Of a stretch of 64,000 bases of DNA, positions 9,602 to 18,310 are shown piece by piece; within the stretch, counting starts at the first letter, position 1; each line of letters opens with the position of its first letter. Under the pieces are notes generated by a model that saw only the letters and a list, made by a program, of their open reading frames with translations, was not told the DNA's origin and did not search any database. The translations under genes were made by a program, and so were the position numbers. The stretch lies in the NCBI RefSeq assembly GCF_030816115.1, contig NZ_JAUSXQ010000001.1, forward strand, positions 1,240,001-1,304,000. Direction: 5' to 3'. This stretch comes from Chryseobacterium sp. W4I1 (GTDB lineage Bacteria > Bacteroidota > Bacteroidia > Flavobacteriales > Weeksellaceae).

Positions 9602-12600
9602 TTACAACATCCTCTGCCTTGGCAATCCTATTTCATGTTCCTGAGGATAAGGTTTTCGCCAGGTCATACTGACATCTTCATGCAGATTACGCTCGGCTTC
9701 CAATGATTTTTCTTTATCCATAGAATATCTTGGATCCGGAATAAAAGGCATTTTTGCCATTTTATGAATGGTAACAGTAGGGAAATGGAAATCTACTTCT
9801 ACGGTTCCTAATAACAGATAACAGCCGCCACCCTGAAAAGGATATCCTTCAAGGCAGTTTGGAAAATGAGCAGTATCAAAATATTCTCCTTCCGCATCAA
9901 TCCAGGTTCCGAAGTACATCGTTCCTTTTTTGGTGGGAACATGCTTTCTAGAAATCAGATAAGCAAGCATCTTCACCTGTTTTTTGTGATACTTGGTAAG
10001 GTCTTTAGCCATTATACTGCCTCTGTATCTGGTTTGTAAAAGATCAAAAGGGCTGAAAGAAACGGGAAAGCCCAATATCTCTATTTCATCAAACGCATCC
10101 TCAAATGGGTTTCTTTCAATCTGGGGAAGTTTATAATTTTTTTGAGGCTCTTCCAATAAAGTCAGATGTCTGAAAGCGACTTTATTATTTCCCAACAGAA
10201 ATCTTGATTCAATTAGTAGTTCATGTTTCTGTTTTCCGGTAAAACGGAATGCTCCAATAAAGATTAAAATTTGTAGTGTTTCAATGCCAATGGGAATTCT
10301 TTTGATAAAGTTTTCTAAAGAAATATATTCTCCATTTTGATTTCTTTCTTCCAAAATCAGCTGTGCTAATCTCGTTTCCAGCCTTTCAATATGCATCAAT
10401 CCCAAGTAAACATCCGAGCTATAAACCGTTGTCTGGTATTGGCTTAAATTAACACAGGGATTGTGGATTGCAGCTCCCGACATCCGGGCTTCATGAATAT
10501 AGACTTCAGTTCTGTAGAATCCTCCACCGTTATTGATGGCAGAAACCATAAACTCAATAGGGTAGTAGACCTTTAAGTATAAACTCTGATAACTTTCCAC
10601 GGCATAGGAAGCAGAATGTGCTTTACAGAAAGAATATCCTGCAAATGATTCGATCTGTCGGTATACTTCCATGGATAATTGTTCAGGATGCCCCAGCTTT
10701 TTACAGGATTCAAAAAAATTATCTTTTACTTTCTGTAAAGCGGATAAAGCCCGGCCTTTACCGCTCATGGCCCTTCTTAGCACGTCACCATCAGGGGCAG
10801 ATAAACCTCCGAAGTGAAGTGCAATTTTAATAACATCCTCCTGATATACCATAATGCCATAGGTTTCACCCAGTTCCTTTTCAAATACCTCATGGAAGTA
10901 CTCAAATTTTGTGGGATTGTTGTGCCTGAAAATATACTCCCGCATCATTCCACTTTGGGCCACTCCGGGCCGGATGATGGAAGAAGCAGCGACCAGGACT
11001 TTGTAATTGTCACATTTTAGCCTTCGGAGTAAGCCCCGCATGGCAGGAGATTCTATGTAAAAGCAGCCGATGGTTTTTCCGGAACTTAAGAATTCATTGC
11101 ACTTCGCTTCATCTTTTGATAGAGATGTATCCCGGATATCGATGTCGATCCCTCTTTTTTCCTTCACCAGCTTTACCGTGTCATTAATAGTGCCTAAACC
11201 TCTCTGTGAGAGAATGTCAAACTTTTCAAGGCCAATCTCTTCAGCGGTATACATATCGAACTGTACAATCGGAAAACCCTTGGGAGGCATTTCGAGTGCA
11301 GAATAATTAGTAATAGGCTCTTCTGAGATCAGAATTCCGCAGGAATGCATGCTTCTCTGGTTAGGAAATTTTTCTAAAAGCTTTCCATAGTAATGAACCT
11401 GTCTGGATACAGAATTATTATCATGTTCTTGGATGGGTTTTGTTGCCAGCGTATCCAATTCATCTTTTGGAAGTCCGAATACTTTTCCTACTTCCCGAAA
11501 TATAGACCGGTATTTAAATTCTACATTGGTCCCACAGAAGGCAACATGGTCTTTACCATATTTACCAAAAATATATTCAAGGATGATATCCCTGGTCTGC
11601 CAGCTCCAGTCGATGTCAAAATCAGGAGGCGTTTTACGGTTGAGGTTTAAAAACCTCTCAAAATAGAGATCCAGTTCCAGGGGGCATATATCAGTTATTC
11701 CGATGCAGTAGCTGACAATAGAATTGGCACCGCTTCCTCTTCCTATGTGCATAAAACCCATGCGGTTACTGTATTGGATAATATCCCAGGTGATCAGGAA
11801 GTAGGAACAGAAATTAAGCTGCTTAATAACCCCTAACTCTTTATCCACTCTTGTTTTTGCATGTAGGTTATCCTCAGCATACCTTTTTGAAAGTCCCTGA
11901 TACGCTAACTTTTTTAAAAGTTCAAAATCATTTTCTTTGCTGTCCGTGAAATGTTTTTTGTTTTTAGGCGTTGAAAAATCAAAATCAAAATGGCAGTTAT
12001 TGACCATGTATTGTGTATTCTCAATAATTTGACTCTCATTTTTAAATTCTTCCAGAAGCTGTTTTTTACAGGTGAATATCTCGTTGTCTTTACAGTAATC
12101 AGCTTCTGTAAGCTTACTGATCAATGTATTGTGATCAATTGCCCTTAATATTTTATGAAGTTCATATTCTTCAGAGGTGGTAAAGGTAACCGGATGTAGG
12201 ATAACCATTTTATGGATTAACGATTTTAATTCCGGCTTGATTAAAAAGTTTAATTGATCCTGCCTGATGCCTATAAATTCATGATCTGATAATCTTTCAG
12301 GAATATTTTCCAGTGGATAAATAACAAAAGTATCTGTAAGATCAGGATTTGCTTTAGGAATTTCAATGCCTTCACAGTTATAAGCCGTTAAAAGCCTGTT
12401 GATCTCTCCGATGCTTTTTTGATTTTTAGCCAGACATATATAATACAGTCCATCTTGAACCCGTATTTCAACTCCGACGATTGGTTTGATATTGTGATCC
12501 TGGCAGATTTTATAGAAATCATAGATCCCGGTAACGGTATTGATATCCGTAAGGGCCAGAGTTTTAATATTAAAATGTACAGCCTGCTGAACCAGTTCTT

Positions 12601-12655
12601 TAATAGAAATAGTTCCATACCGCAGGCTGTGATAGGAATGGCAATTCAGAAACAT
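9602..12655 (-). CDS. dnaE: DNA polymerase III alpha-like subunit (DnaE family, mutagenesis-cassette type)
   Basis: At 1017 residues this is a C-family polymerase, shorter than the replicative DnaE (about 1150-1500 in this phylum). The N-terminal PHP domain starts with NCHSYHSLRYG. The palm shows the catalytic acidic run PPDFDIDW with D345, D347 and D349. A fingers/HhH region and a C-terminal OB-type part (GTMYFGTWIDAEG) follow. It lies 7 nt behind a Y-family polymerase and the pair is divergent from a LexA-like repressor, the same logic as imuA-imuB-dnaE2 damage-mutagenesis cassettes. I infer that it is a damage-inducible translesion partner rather than the replicase. Confidence 0.88.
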   Translation of the reverse strand: MFLNCHSYHSLRYGTISIKELVQQAVHFNIKTLALTDINTVTGIYDFYKICQDHNIKPIVGVEIRVQDGLYYICLAKNQKSIGEINRLLTAYNCEGIEIPKANPDLTDTFVIYPLENIPERLSDHEFIGIRQDQLNFLIKPELKSLIHKMVILHPVTFTTSEEYELHKILRAIDHNTLISKLTEADYCKDNEIFTCKKQLLEEFKNESQIIENTQYMVNNCHFDFDFSTPKNKKHFTDSKENDFELLKKLAYQGLSKRYAEDNLHAKTRVDKELGVIKQLNFCSYFLITWDIIQYSNRMGFMHIGRGSGANSIVSYCIGITDICPLELDLYFERFLNLNRKTPPDFDIDWSWQTRDIILEYIFGKYGKDHVAFCGTNVEFKYRSIFREVGKVFGLPKDELDTLATKPIQEHDNNSVSRQVHYYGKLLEKFPNQRSMHSCGILISEEPITNYSALEMPPKGFPIVQFDMYTAEEIGLEKFDILSQRGLGTINDTVKLVKEKRGIDIDIRDTSLSKDEAKCNEFLSSGKTIGCFYIESPAMRGLLRRLKCDNYKVLVAASSIIRPGVAQSGMMREYIFRHNNPTKFEYFHEVFEKELGETYGIMVYQEDVIKIALHFGGLSAPDGDVLRRAMSGKGRALSALQKVKDNFFESCKKLGHPEQLSMEVYRQIESFAGYSFCKAHSASYAVESYQSLYLKVYYPIEFMVSAINNGGGFYRTEVYIHEARMSGAAIHNPCVNLSQYQTTVYSSDVYLGLMHIERLETRLAQLILEERNQNGEYISLENFIKRIPIGIETLQILIFIGAFRFTGKQKHELLIESRFLLGNNKVAFRHLTLLEEPQKNYKLPQIERNPFEDAFDEIEILGFPVSFSPFDLLQTRYRGSIMAKDLTKYHKKQVKMLAYLISRKHVPTKKGTMYFGTWIDAEGEYFDTAHFPNCLEGYPFQGGGCYLLLGTVEVDFHFPTVTIHKMAKMPFIPDPRYSMDKEKSLEAERNLHEDVSMTWRKPYPQEHEIGLPRQRML

Positions 12656-12662
12656 ATTGTAA

Positions 12663-13805
12663 TTATTTTAATAAACCGGAAGCTCTTCCTACGCTGGAAG
12701 TGCCAAATCTGTTCTTGATTGTATCCATTGTCTGGTACAGTGAGATCAGTTCTTCCGTATCTTCAAAGAGATCCATTTGATGGCATCCGTGAACCAATCC
12801 GGTAAACTTTACTCCCACCAGTCTTATTCTCATCCGTCGGGTATATACTTTTTTGAATAACTCCAAAACATACCTCAGTAGGGTGTGATCGGCCGAGGTA
12901 TAAGGGATCCTGCATTGCTTGGTTTCCGTATCAAAATTGGAATACCGGACTTTAATGACCACTACCGATACCAGCCATTTCTCTGCACGGAGCTGATAAC
13001 AGAGCTTTTCAACCATTCCGGAAAGTATGCTTTTGATCCCCTCAATATCTATAGTGTCTTGAGTAAAAGTATCTTCTGTAGAAATAGATTTTCGTTCCGA
13101 ATAGGGAACCACAGGAGCCTCATCAATTCCGTGTGCCTTTTTCCAGAGCTCATTTCCGTTTTTACCGATCAGCTGCCCGAGTACCTCAATAGGCATTTCA
13201 GAAAGAGTCTGTATGGTTCTTATGCCCAGTCTTGAAAGCAGCTGAAAGGTAACATCCCCGACCATAGGAATCTTCTTTACGGAAAGCGGATTTAAAAAAG
13301 GTCGGATATCAGACTGTTTAACTTCAAATCTTCCTGTTGGTTTTGATTCTCCGGTTCCGATTTTGGAAACTGTTTTATTGGTAGATAAGGCAAAACTTAT
13401 CGGTAATCCTGTGTTTTTCTGTACGCTTTCTGCTATTTCATGAGTCCACTTATAACATCCAAAAAATTGATCCATTCCTGAAAGGTCAAGATAAAATTCA
13501 TCAATACTTGCCTTTTCCAGAACGGGTACTTTTTCCTGAATAATCTCCGTTACCATATGGGACATATTGGAATACATTTCCATATCTCCCTTGATTACTT
13601 TTGCTTCGGGACACAGCCGCAAAGCCATTTTGATGGGCATCGCACTCCTTACTCCGAAAAAGCGGGTTTCATAAGAGCAGGACGCCACTACACCACGGTC
13701 TCCACCTCCGATGATCACAGGCTTTTTCTCCAATTCGGAGTTTTTCAGCCTTTCACAGGAAACAAAGAACGTATCCAAATCCATATGTACAATTGCTCTT
13801 TCCAT
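12663..13805 (-). CDS. dinB: Y-family DNA polymerase (Pol IV/ImuB-like)
   Basis: I choose ATG 13805 (MERAIVHMDLDTFF), 84 nt inside the longest frame, because the family starts here and the promoter lies between. The product is then about 380 residues. Catalytic acids are all present: D9 in HMDLDTFF and D102-E103 in SIDEFYLDLS. The YETRFFGVRSAMP substrate loop, helix-hairpin-helix and little-finger domains follow. Near the C-terminus QMDLFED is a good beta-clamp binding motif. Intact catalytic residues argue for an active translesion enzyme, unlike classic ImuB. It is the first gene of a two-polymerase operon and should be controlled by the divergent S24 repressor. Confidence 0.88.
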   Translation of the reverse strand: MERAIVHMDLDTFFVSCERLKNSELEKKPVIIGGGDRGVVASCSYETRFFGVRSAMPIKMALRLCPEAKVIKGDMEMYSNMSHMVTEIIQEKVPVLEKASIDEFYLDLSGMDQFFGCYKWTHEIAESVQKNTGLPISFALSTNKTVSKIGTGESKPTGRFEVKQSDIRPFLNPLSVKKIPMVGDVTFQLLSRLGIRTIQTLSEMPIEVLGQLIGKNGNELWKKAHGIDEAPVVPYSERKSISTEDTFTQDTIDIEGIKSILSGMVEKLCYQLRAEKWLVSVVVIKVRYSNFDTETKQCRIPYTSADHTLLRYVLELFKKVYTRRMRIRLVGVKFTGLVHGCHQMDLFEDTEELISLYQTMDTIKNRFGTSSVGRASGLLK

Positions 13806-13822
13806 GTGACAAAAATAGTCAC
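13806..13822. promoter_or_regulatory. Palindromic operator candidate GTGAC-N7-GTCAC
   Basis: GTGAC (13806-13810) and GTCAC (13818-13822) form a perfect inverted repeat with a 7-nt spacer. It covers the minus-strand -7 box TATTTTTG (13810-13817) and touches the dinB start codon. The position between a LexA-like gene and its polymerase operon makes it the likely repressor site; binding is inference. Confidence 0.6.
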
Positions 13823-13840
13823 GTTTTGAAACAAATTTTG

Positions 13841-13848
13841 TATTTTTG
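13841..13848 (+). promoter_or_regulatory. -7 box of the S24 repressor gene
   Basis: TATTTTTG fits the Bacteroidota consensus TAnnTTTG and lies 18 nt before the ATG at 13867, leaving a leader of only about a dozen nucleotides. A TTTTG at 13824-13828 could be part of the upstream element, but its spacing is shorter than consensus. Confidence 0.5.
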
Positions 13849-13866
13849 TTGTCTAAAATTGTAACA

Positions 13867-14643
13867 ATGTCAAAATTCTCTGATAACATCGTGTTCCTGA
13901 GGGGTAAGAAAAATATGACCCAGCAAGAGCTGGCAGATCTGTTAATTCTTACCCGATCCAGATATGTCGCCTATGAATATGGAAGGACAGAACCTCCTAT
14001 TGAAATATTGCTTAGAATTTCAAAATTCTATAACATCAGCATCGACCTATTGTTGACTGTAGATGTCAGAAAATTTTCTATTGATGAAATAATGGAGCTT
14101 CCTGCCAATAGAATCGTTCTGCCTATAAGGGTTGATCAAGATGGAAACAACCAGATTGAGATTATTCCCCAAAAAGCTTCTATGGGCTACTTGAATGGCT
14201 ACGGAGATCCGGAATACATAGAAAGTCTGGAGACCATATCATTACCTTTTTTAAAAGGTGGTAAGTTTAGGGCATTTCCAGCTGACGGAGATTCAATGCC
14301 CCCCTATAAGAACGGCACCTATATCGTTGGAAAATATGTTGAAAATCTTTCGGACTTAAAAACCGACAGAACTTATGTTTTTATTACCACCAATGATGGT
14401 ATCAGTTACAAAAGGTTTCAGTTTCATGAAGCTGATGGTATCTGGGTAAAAGCTGACAATCAATTTTATGAGCCTTATAAAATACCATTGACTGAAATTA
14501 AAGAGATCTGGGAATTTGCCTGTAGTATTAATACAAAAGAATATGAGCCTGATGAATTTGCAGAACACCATATTCAAAATTTTATCACAGAGATTAAAAC
14601 TGATATTAAACAGATCAAAGAAAGAATGGGAGATAAGAATTGA
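13867..14643 (+). CDS. LexA-like repressor: XRE-type HTH plus S24 peptidase
   Basis: From ATG 13867 (MSKFSDNIVFLRGKKNMTQQELADLL) the 258-residue product has an N-terminal XRE helix-turn-helix (residues about 5-60) and a C-terminal LexA/UmuD fold. The serine-lysine dyad is visible as S143 in DGDSMPP and K182 in SYKRF. Self-cleaving relatives usually have Ala-Gly in the linker; here the equivalent stretch reads KASMGYLNGYGDPEY with M106-G107. The longer frame from 13846 would run over the promoter, so I reject it. It is divergent from the polymerase operon and is probably its damage-responsive repressor. Confidence 0.85.
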   Translation: MSKFSDNIVFLRGKKNMTQQELADLLILTRSRYVAYEYGRTEPPIEILLRISKFYNISIDLLLTVDVRKFSIDEIMELPANRIVLPIRVDQDGNNQIEIIPQKASMGYLNGYGDPEYIESLETISLPFLKGGKFRAFPADGDSMPPYKNGTYIVGKYVENLSDLKTDRTYVFITTNDGISYKRFQFHEADGIWVKADNQFYEPYKIPLTEIKEIWEFACSINTKEYEPDEFAEHHIQNFITEIKTDIKQIKERMGDKN

Positions 14644-14672
14644 ATCCATTTTGAGTAAATGGCATAATCAAA

Positions 14673-14694
14673 AAACTTCCCCGAAGGGAAGTAA
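14673..14694. terminator. Small GC hairpin after the repressor gene
   Basis: ACTTCCC pairs with GGGAAGT around a CGAA loop. The flanking run is A on the plus strand, hence T on the minus strand, so by sequence it terminates leftward transcripts better than rightward ones, although both neighbours are plus-strand genes. Confidence 0.4.
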
Positions 14695-14766
14695 AAAACA
14701 CAAATGATGAAAAAAATCCCATAGTAATGAGACATTGCTAAGATAGATATTTTATATATAATTACA

Positions 14767-15372
14767 ATGAACCAATTGAGCTTATTTGATGCAGAAGAAT
14801 TTTATGAGTTTCCAAAAGACCTTTTGGAATACAAGGAAAACTTCCTGAGCAGGGAAGAAGCCGACCTGCTTAAAAACAAATTATTGAAAACCGCTCCCTG
14901 GGAGCAGCGTACTCAAAAAATGTATGATAGGATGGTTCTCACCCCACGTTTAACAGCTTGGTATGGTGATTCAAAATATAATGACTCAGAAGAAGATAAA
15001 AAGCCAACTAATCCATGGACTACTGAATTGTTTTCATTAAAACAAAGAATTGAGAAGGAATTTGACTGTAAGTTTAATGGTGTCCTATTAAACCTGTATC
15101 GTGACCATCATGACTCCGTCGCCTGGCACCGAGATAAAGAAAGAAGATATGGAAAACGTCCTGTCATTGCATCCATCAGCCTTGGACAAACCAGAAACTT
15201 TGATTTCAGAAAAAAAGATCATCATTCAAGTAAATATAGCTTACCACTTCCTCATGGCTCACTGCTCATTATGAAAGGAAATTTACAAGAGCATTGGGAA
15301 CATCGGATAGCAAAATCTATAGTACCTATGAAAGAGCGGATTAATCTTACGTTTCGATTGATTATTAGGTAG
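14767..15372 (+). CDS. alkB: AlkB-like 2-oxoglutarate/Fe(II) dioxygenase
   Basis: The 201-residue protein matches the AlkB/ALKBH2-3 type in length and motifs. The iron ligands H121-R-D123 occur in AWHRDKERRYG, the distal histidine is H176 or H179 in QEHWEHRI, and the 2-oxoglutarate arginine lies in RINLTFR at the end. The central strand FNGVLLNLYRDHHDSV is characteristic. AlkB enzymes repair alkylated bases by oxidative demethylation. Its place next to the damage repressor and the polymerases supports a repair role, although it is separated from the repressor by a hairpin. Confidence 0.9.
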   Translation: MNQLSLFDAEEFYEFPKDLLEYKENFLSREEADLLKNKLLKTAPWEQRTQKMYDRMVLTPRLTAWYGDSKYNDSEEDKKPTNPWTTELFSLKQRIEKEFDCKFNGVLLNLYRDHHDSVAWHRDKERRYGKRPVIASISLGQTRNFDFRKKDHHSSKYSLPLPHGSLLIMKGNLQEHWEHRIAKSIVPMKERINLTFRLIIR

Positions 15373-15489
15373 TATAAGGTTTGTTTTCAATGTTTATAAA
15401 ACTTCATTATCACACTTTAGAATTATTATTAAAAAAATTGTAGTAACATTTTTGCAATAGCTGCCTGACATCTGCCGAAAATGAAACAA

Positions 15490-15591
15490 TGTCGCTTGTC
15501 AGTCTTCGGAAAATACCGCAATATCTGCTCCAGCTGAATCCGGATGACAGTAAGTGGCTGCTAAAATGTCAGATGCTAAATATCAAATAAT
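15490..15591 (+). other. 33-codon open frame, possible gene relic
   Basis: In the otherwise empty spacer 15373-15659 an ATG opens a short frame with the plausible protein-like string SLRKIPQYLLQLNPDDSKW. It has no recognisable family and is too short for a domain. On the opposite strand at about 15608-15660 a lysine-rich tail (FYQQFKKIEEYKKKE) is also legible. Both look like decayed ends rather than genes. Confidence 0.2.
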
Positions 15592-15659
15592 AAGAGGAAC
15601 TTTTCTGTTATTCTTTCTTTTTATATTCTTCAATTTTCTTAAACTGCTGATAAAATTTC

Positions 15660-16502
15660 TTAATGACGATAAGATGCACCAATGAAATAATGTTTTGCTG
15701 CGGTATCCTGTATTCCGTAATTCACTCCGGCATCCAATTTAAAATCTCTGGCGACTTCTATTTGAATTGCTGCATTGATATAATTTGATAATTGATGAGC
15801 CTTAAAATCGTAAGTATAATAAGTTTCAGCTATTCCATCAATCCCTTTAAATAATGGATGACTTATCGTCAATGTCTGCAAAAATTCGGTATGCATTGCC
15901 GATTGATCCAGATCTTTTAGCCGATCAACTTCCACTTGCAGCCCAATTTTCCATTCACCGGGCAATTTATATGACATGGGCACAATCAGGCCTCCTTCGA
16001 AACGACTTTCCTTATCATATGCAGAAGTCGGAAATTTGACGTAGGGTAGTATTGCCAACGCAAAGTTTCCATTATCATTTCCTATTAAGTTCTGTTTGAT
16101 CCTAAGTGTCACATCACCAATCCCATCTGTTTTTACTACAGAACCTGAACTACGTTCAATCTCTTTTTGCCGACCATAGGTCTGCCAACCGATTTGTATT
16201 GCTGTGCTACCTGTAATTCCAATCTTGAGGTTCGCTTGATTAATTAATAATGTGCTTGTCTTCAGTAAGTCTGATTTCTCCTTTTTAAGCCTGACTAAGT
16301 CTGTTTCATACTGGAAATGTCCTGCATCTACAGTATATGGAGATTCAGTTACATCCGGGCGGTCGGTTTCCATTTCTCTCATGAGCGCGCGCGGAACCGG
16401 ATTAAAAAGGGAGTATCTAACCGAGTCCTTTTGTGCAAAACATAATGCGGGCAATAATATCGCACCAAAAAATAGTTTAAAAAAAGATTGATATATATTC
16501 AT
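15660..16502 (-). CDS. Outer-membrane channel-like protein (Phenol_MetA_deg/transporter type)
   Basis: The 280-residue product has a Sec signal peptide ending LCFAQ, then the block METDRPDVTESPYTVDAGHFQYETDL, the signature of the MetA-pathway phenol degradation/transporter-like family of outer-membrane beta-barrels. Alternating strands with aromatic girdles run to the C-terminus (GASYRH). The cargo of these proteins is unknown. It follows the YihY gene by 36 nt on the same strand, so the two are probably co-transcribed. Confidence 0.75.
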   Translation of the reverse strand: MNIYQSFFKLFFGAILLPALCFAQKDSVRYSLFNPVPRALMREMETDRPDVTESPYTVDAGHFQYETDLVRLKKEKSDLLKTSTLLINQANLKIGITGSTAIQIGWQTYGRQKEIERSSGSVVKTDGIGDVTLRIKQNLIGNDNGNFALAILPYVKFPTSAYDKESRFEGGLIVPMSYKLPGEWKIGLQVEVDRLKDLDQSAMHTEFLQTLTISHPLFKGIDGIAETYYTYDFKAHQLSNYINAAIQIEVARDFKLDAGVNYGIQDTAAKHYFIGASYRH

Positions 16503-16538
16503 GATTTTAATTTAATGTCTTTGAAAAACTTACATGGT

Positions 16539-17489
16539 CTAACTACTGGTTCTATGCGATGGCTCTGCACCGGTGACTACCTCTGTGGAATCTTCCTTAG
16601 ACACTACTTGAGGGCTCCATTTGGCATGCTTTGAGGGAGTAAGCTGGTGACCCTTCTTTTTGGCATACACCTTGGTAAATTCTGCACCAAAGAAAATAAT
16701 CTGGCAGGTATAATTAATCCACAGTAAAAGTAGAATGACCGTCCCCGCTGTACCGAAGGCTGAACTTGGATTGAACGTATCAAAATAAAAAGTCAGTATA
16801 TATTTTCCAAGAGTGAATAAAGCTGCTGTTACTGCAGCGCCTATCCAAACGGATTTCCATTGTATCTGGACATCCGGCAAAATTTTGAACATGGCTGCAA
16901 AAAGGAAGAGCGTAACCAGAAAACCTACCAGGATATTTATGATATTCACAAGAATTAGAGTTTCGAGACCAAAACGACGGATAACCCAGTCATTCGCAAG
17001 ACCGATAAAAGAGCTTAATAGCAGTGTAATGAGCATAAGAAATGCAATTACGATAATCATTCCCAAAGAATTTGCTCGGTCGAGGATGTATTTTTTCCAT
17101 GCCTTTTTAGGTGCTGCAACAACATCCCAAAGCTTATTAAGTGATTTTTGAAATTGAAAAAAGAGTGAGGTTGCACCAAAGATTAATGTGACGATTCCGA
17201 CAATTTTCATGACAATGTTCTTTTTGTCAACCATTCCGGCTATTACCATTTCTTCGAGGCTTTTTCCAACATCTCTTCCCATCATACTGCCGATAAGTTT
17301 TGTTATTTCACCACGTACTGCTTCTTCACCAAAGAAAATTCCCGTAAACCAAATAACAATAATTAAAAGTCCTGGGATCGAAAAAATTGCATTATAAGCT
17401 AAGCTGGCGGCTTCAGTTCCTAAGTCCCGTGCACTCCAGTCTTTATAAGTTTCTTTAAGTGTTTCCCAAAAATTATTTAATATTTTCAT
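16539..17489 (-). CDS. YihY/BrkB family inner-membrane protein
   Basis: The 316-residue protein opens with NNFWETLKETYKDWSARDLGTEAASLAYNAIFSIPGLL, the classic YihY start, and shows about six hydrophobic segments (for example SLGMIIVIAFLMLITLLLSSF and IINILVGFLVTLFLFAAMF). A charged tail of about 45 residues is cytoplasmic. The family was once called ribonuclease BN in error; its function is unknown, with transport or envelope roles proposed. It heads a two-gene unit with the channel-like protein. Confidence 0.88.
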   Translation of the reverse strand: MKILNNFWETLKETYKDWSARDLGTEAASLAYNAIFSIPGLLIIVIWFTGIFFGEEAVRGEITKLIGSMMGRDVGKSLEEMVIAGMVDKKNIVMKIVGIVTLIFGATSLFFQFQKSLNKLWDVVAAPKKAWKKYILDRANSLGMIIVIAFLMLITLLLSSFIGLANDWVIRRFGLETLILVNIINILVGFLVTLFLFAAMFKILPDVQIQWKSVWIGAAVTAALFTLGKYILTFYFDTFNPSSAFGTAGTVILLLLWINYTCQIIFFGAEFTKVYAKKKGHQLTPSKHAKWSPQVVSKEDSTEVVTGAEPSHRTSS

Positions 17490-18030
17490 GTTTTATCCAT
17501 TAATAAAGTATGGGTATTATGTTTGACCTTCTAAGAGATCATTGTATTCTATCACAACTTATGAATTTACAAACAACTAATGCCAACGTGTTTTTCATAA
17601 AGGATATTGTTGAGAATTATTTAGAGATTATCCAATAATGGGACCAATTTAATGGAAAAATGCATTTGTGGTATCTTTAATCATATACCTAAATTCAAGC
17701 ATTTTCCATATATTTTATTTCTTTTTAGCTTGGAAAATATTAAGCTTGATTATGATTTGATGGAGTGAAACTTTTAGAAACCTATAGGTATTTATGTGGC
17801 AAAAATGGAGCAGGCTTAATCAATTCCTAACTGCCATACTTTGCCACACACTTTAGCTGGCTGCAGCTCAAGCTGGTCTGAATTTTGTAGTTTAAATAAG
17901 ACCTATTTTTTTGCTAAAATACAACCATTCTAATACAACCTATATTAAAGGTATAAACTGCAAGACAATTTATTATAGCGATAAATTAAAATTATTTTCG
18001 CTTCAGCTTAACTCAAAAAATATTCAGGTT
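17490..18030. other. Gene-free spacer
   Basis: No frame with protein-like character is seen on either strand. The segment must contain the promoters of the leftward YihY operon and the rightward DUF3606 gene, but no clean TTTG/TAnnTTTG pair stands out. Confidence 0.35.
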
Positions 18031-18222
18031 ATGGCAGACAATAAATCAAAAAAAGGGCAACAGGACCGAAAAAAAGTAAGTGGATCTGAAAATTATGAGA
18101 TCCAATATTTTAAGGACAAGATGGGTGTTACTTCTCAGGCCGTTAGTGGTGCTATCCGTGCAACGGGTTCCAATGACCGGAAAACTCTGGAGGATTATCT
18201 GAAGAAACGACACAAAAAGTAA
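18031..18222 (+). CDS. DUF3606 domain protein, 63 aa
   Basis: I start at ATG 18031 (MADNKSKKGQQDRKKVSGSENYE), 120 nt inside the longest frame, because the DUF3606 family begins there. The compact domain continues with EIQYFKDKMGVTSQAVSGAIRATGSNDRKTLEDYLKK. These small proteins are of unknown function and occur widely in soil and plant-associated bacteria. It lies 88 nt before ligD on the same strand and could share its transcript. Confidence 0.75.
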   Translation: MADNKSKKGQQDRKKVSGSENYEIQYFKDKMGVTSQAVSGAIRATGSNDRKTLEDYLKKRHKK

Positions 18223-18310
18223 AACAACAATACTTTATCACAGCTAATTTCTCTTCATTTCGGAGAGAAATTATTCACCTCTATGCCAAACCTCAAAAAA
18301 ATCCTGTACT

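Noticed and set aside
12388..12718. Frames on both strands at the start of dnaE
   Set aside because: They are shadows of the PHP domain and the dinB 3' end, without family patterns.
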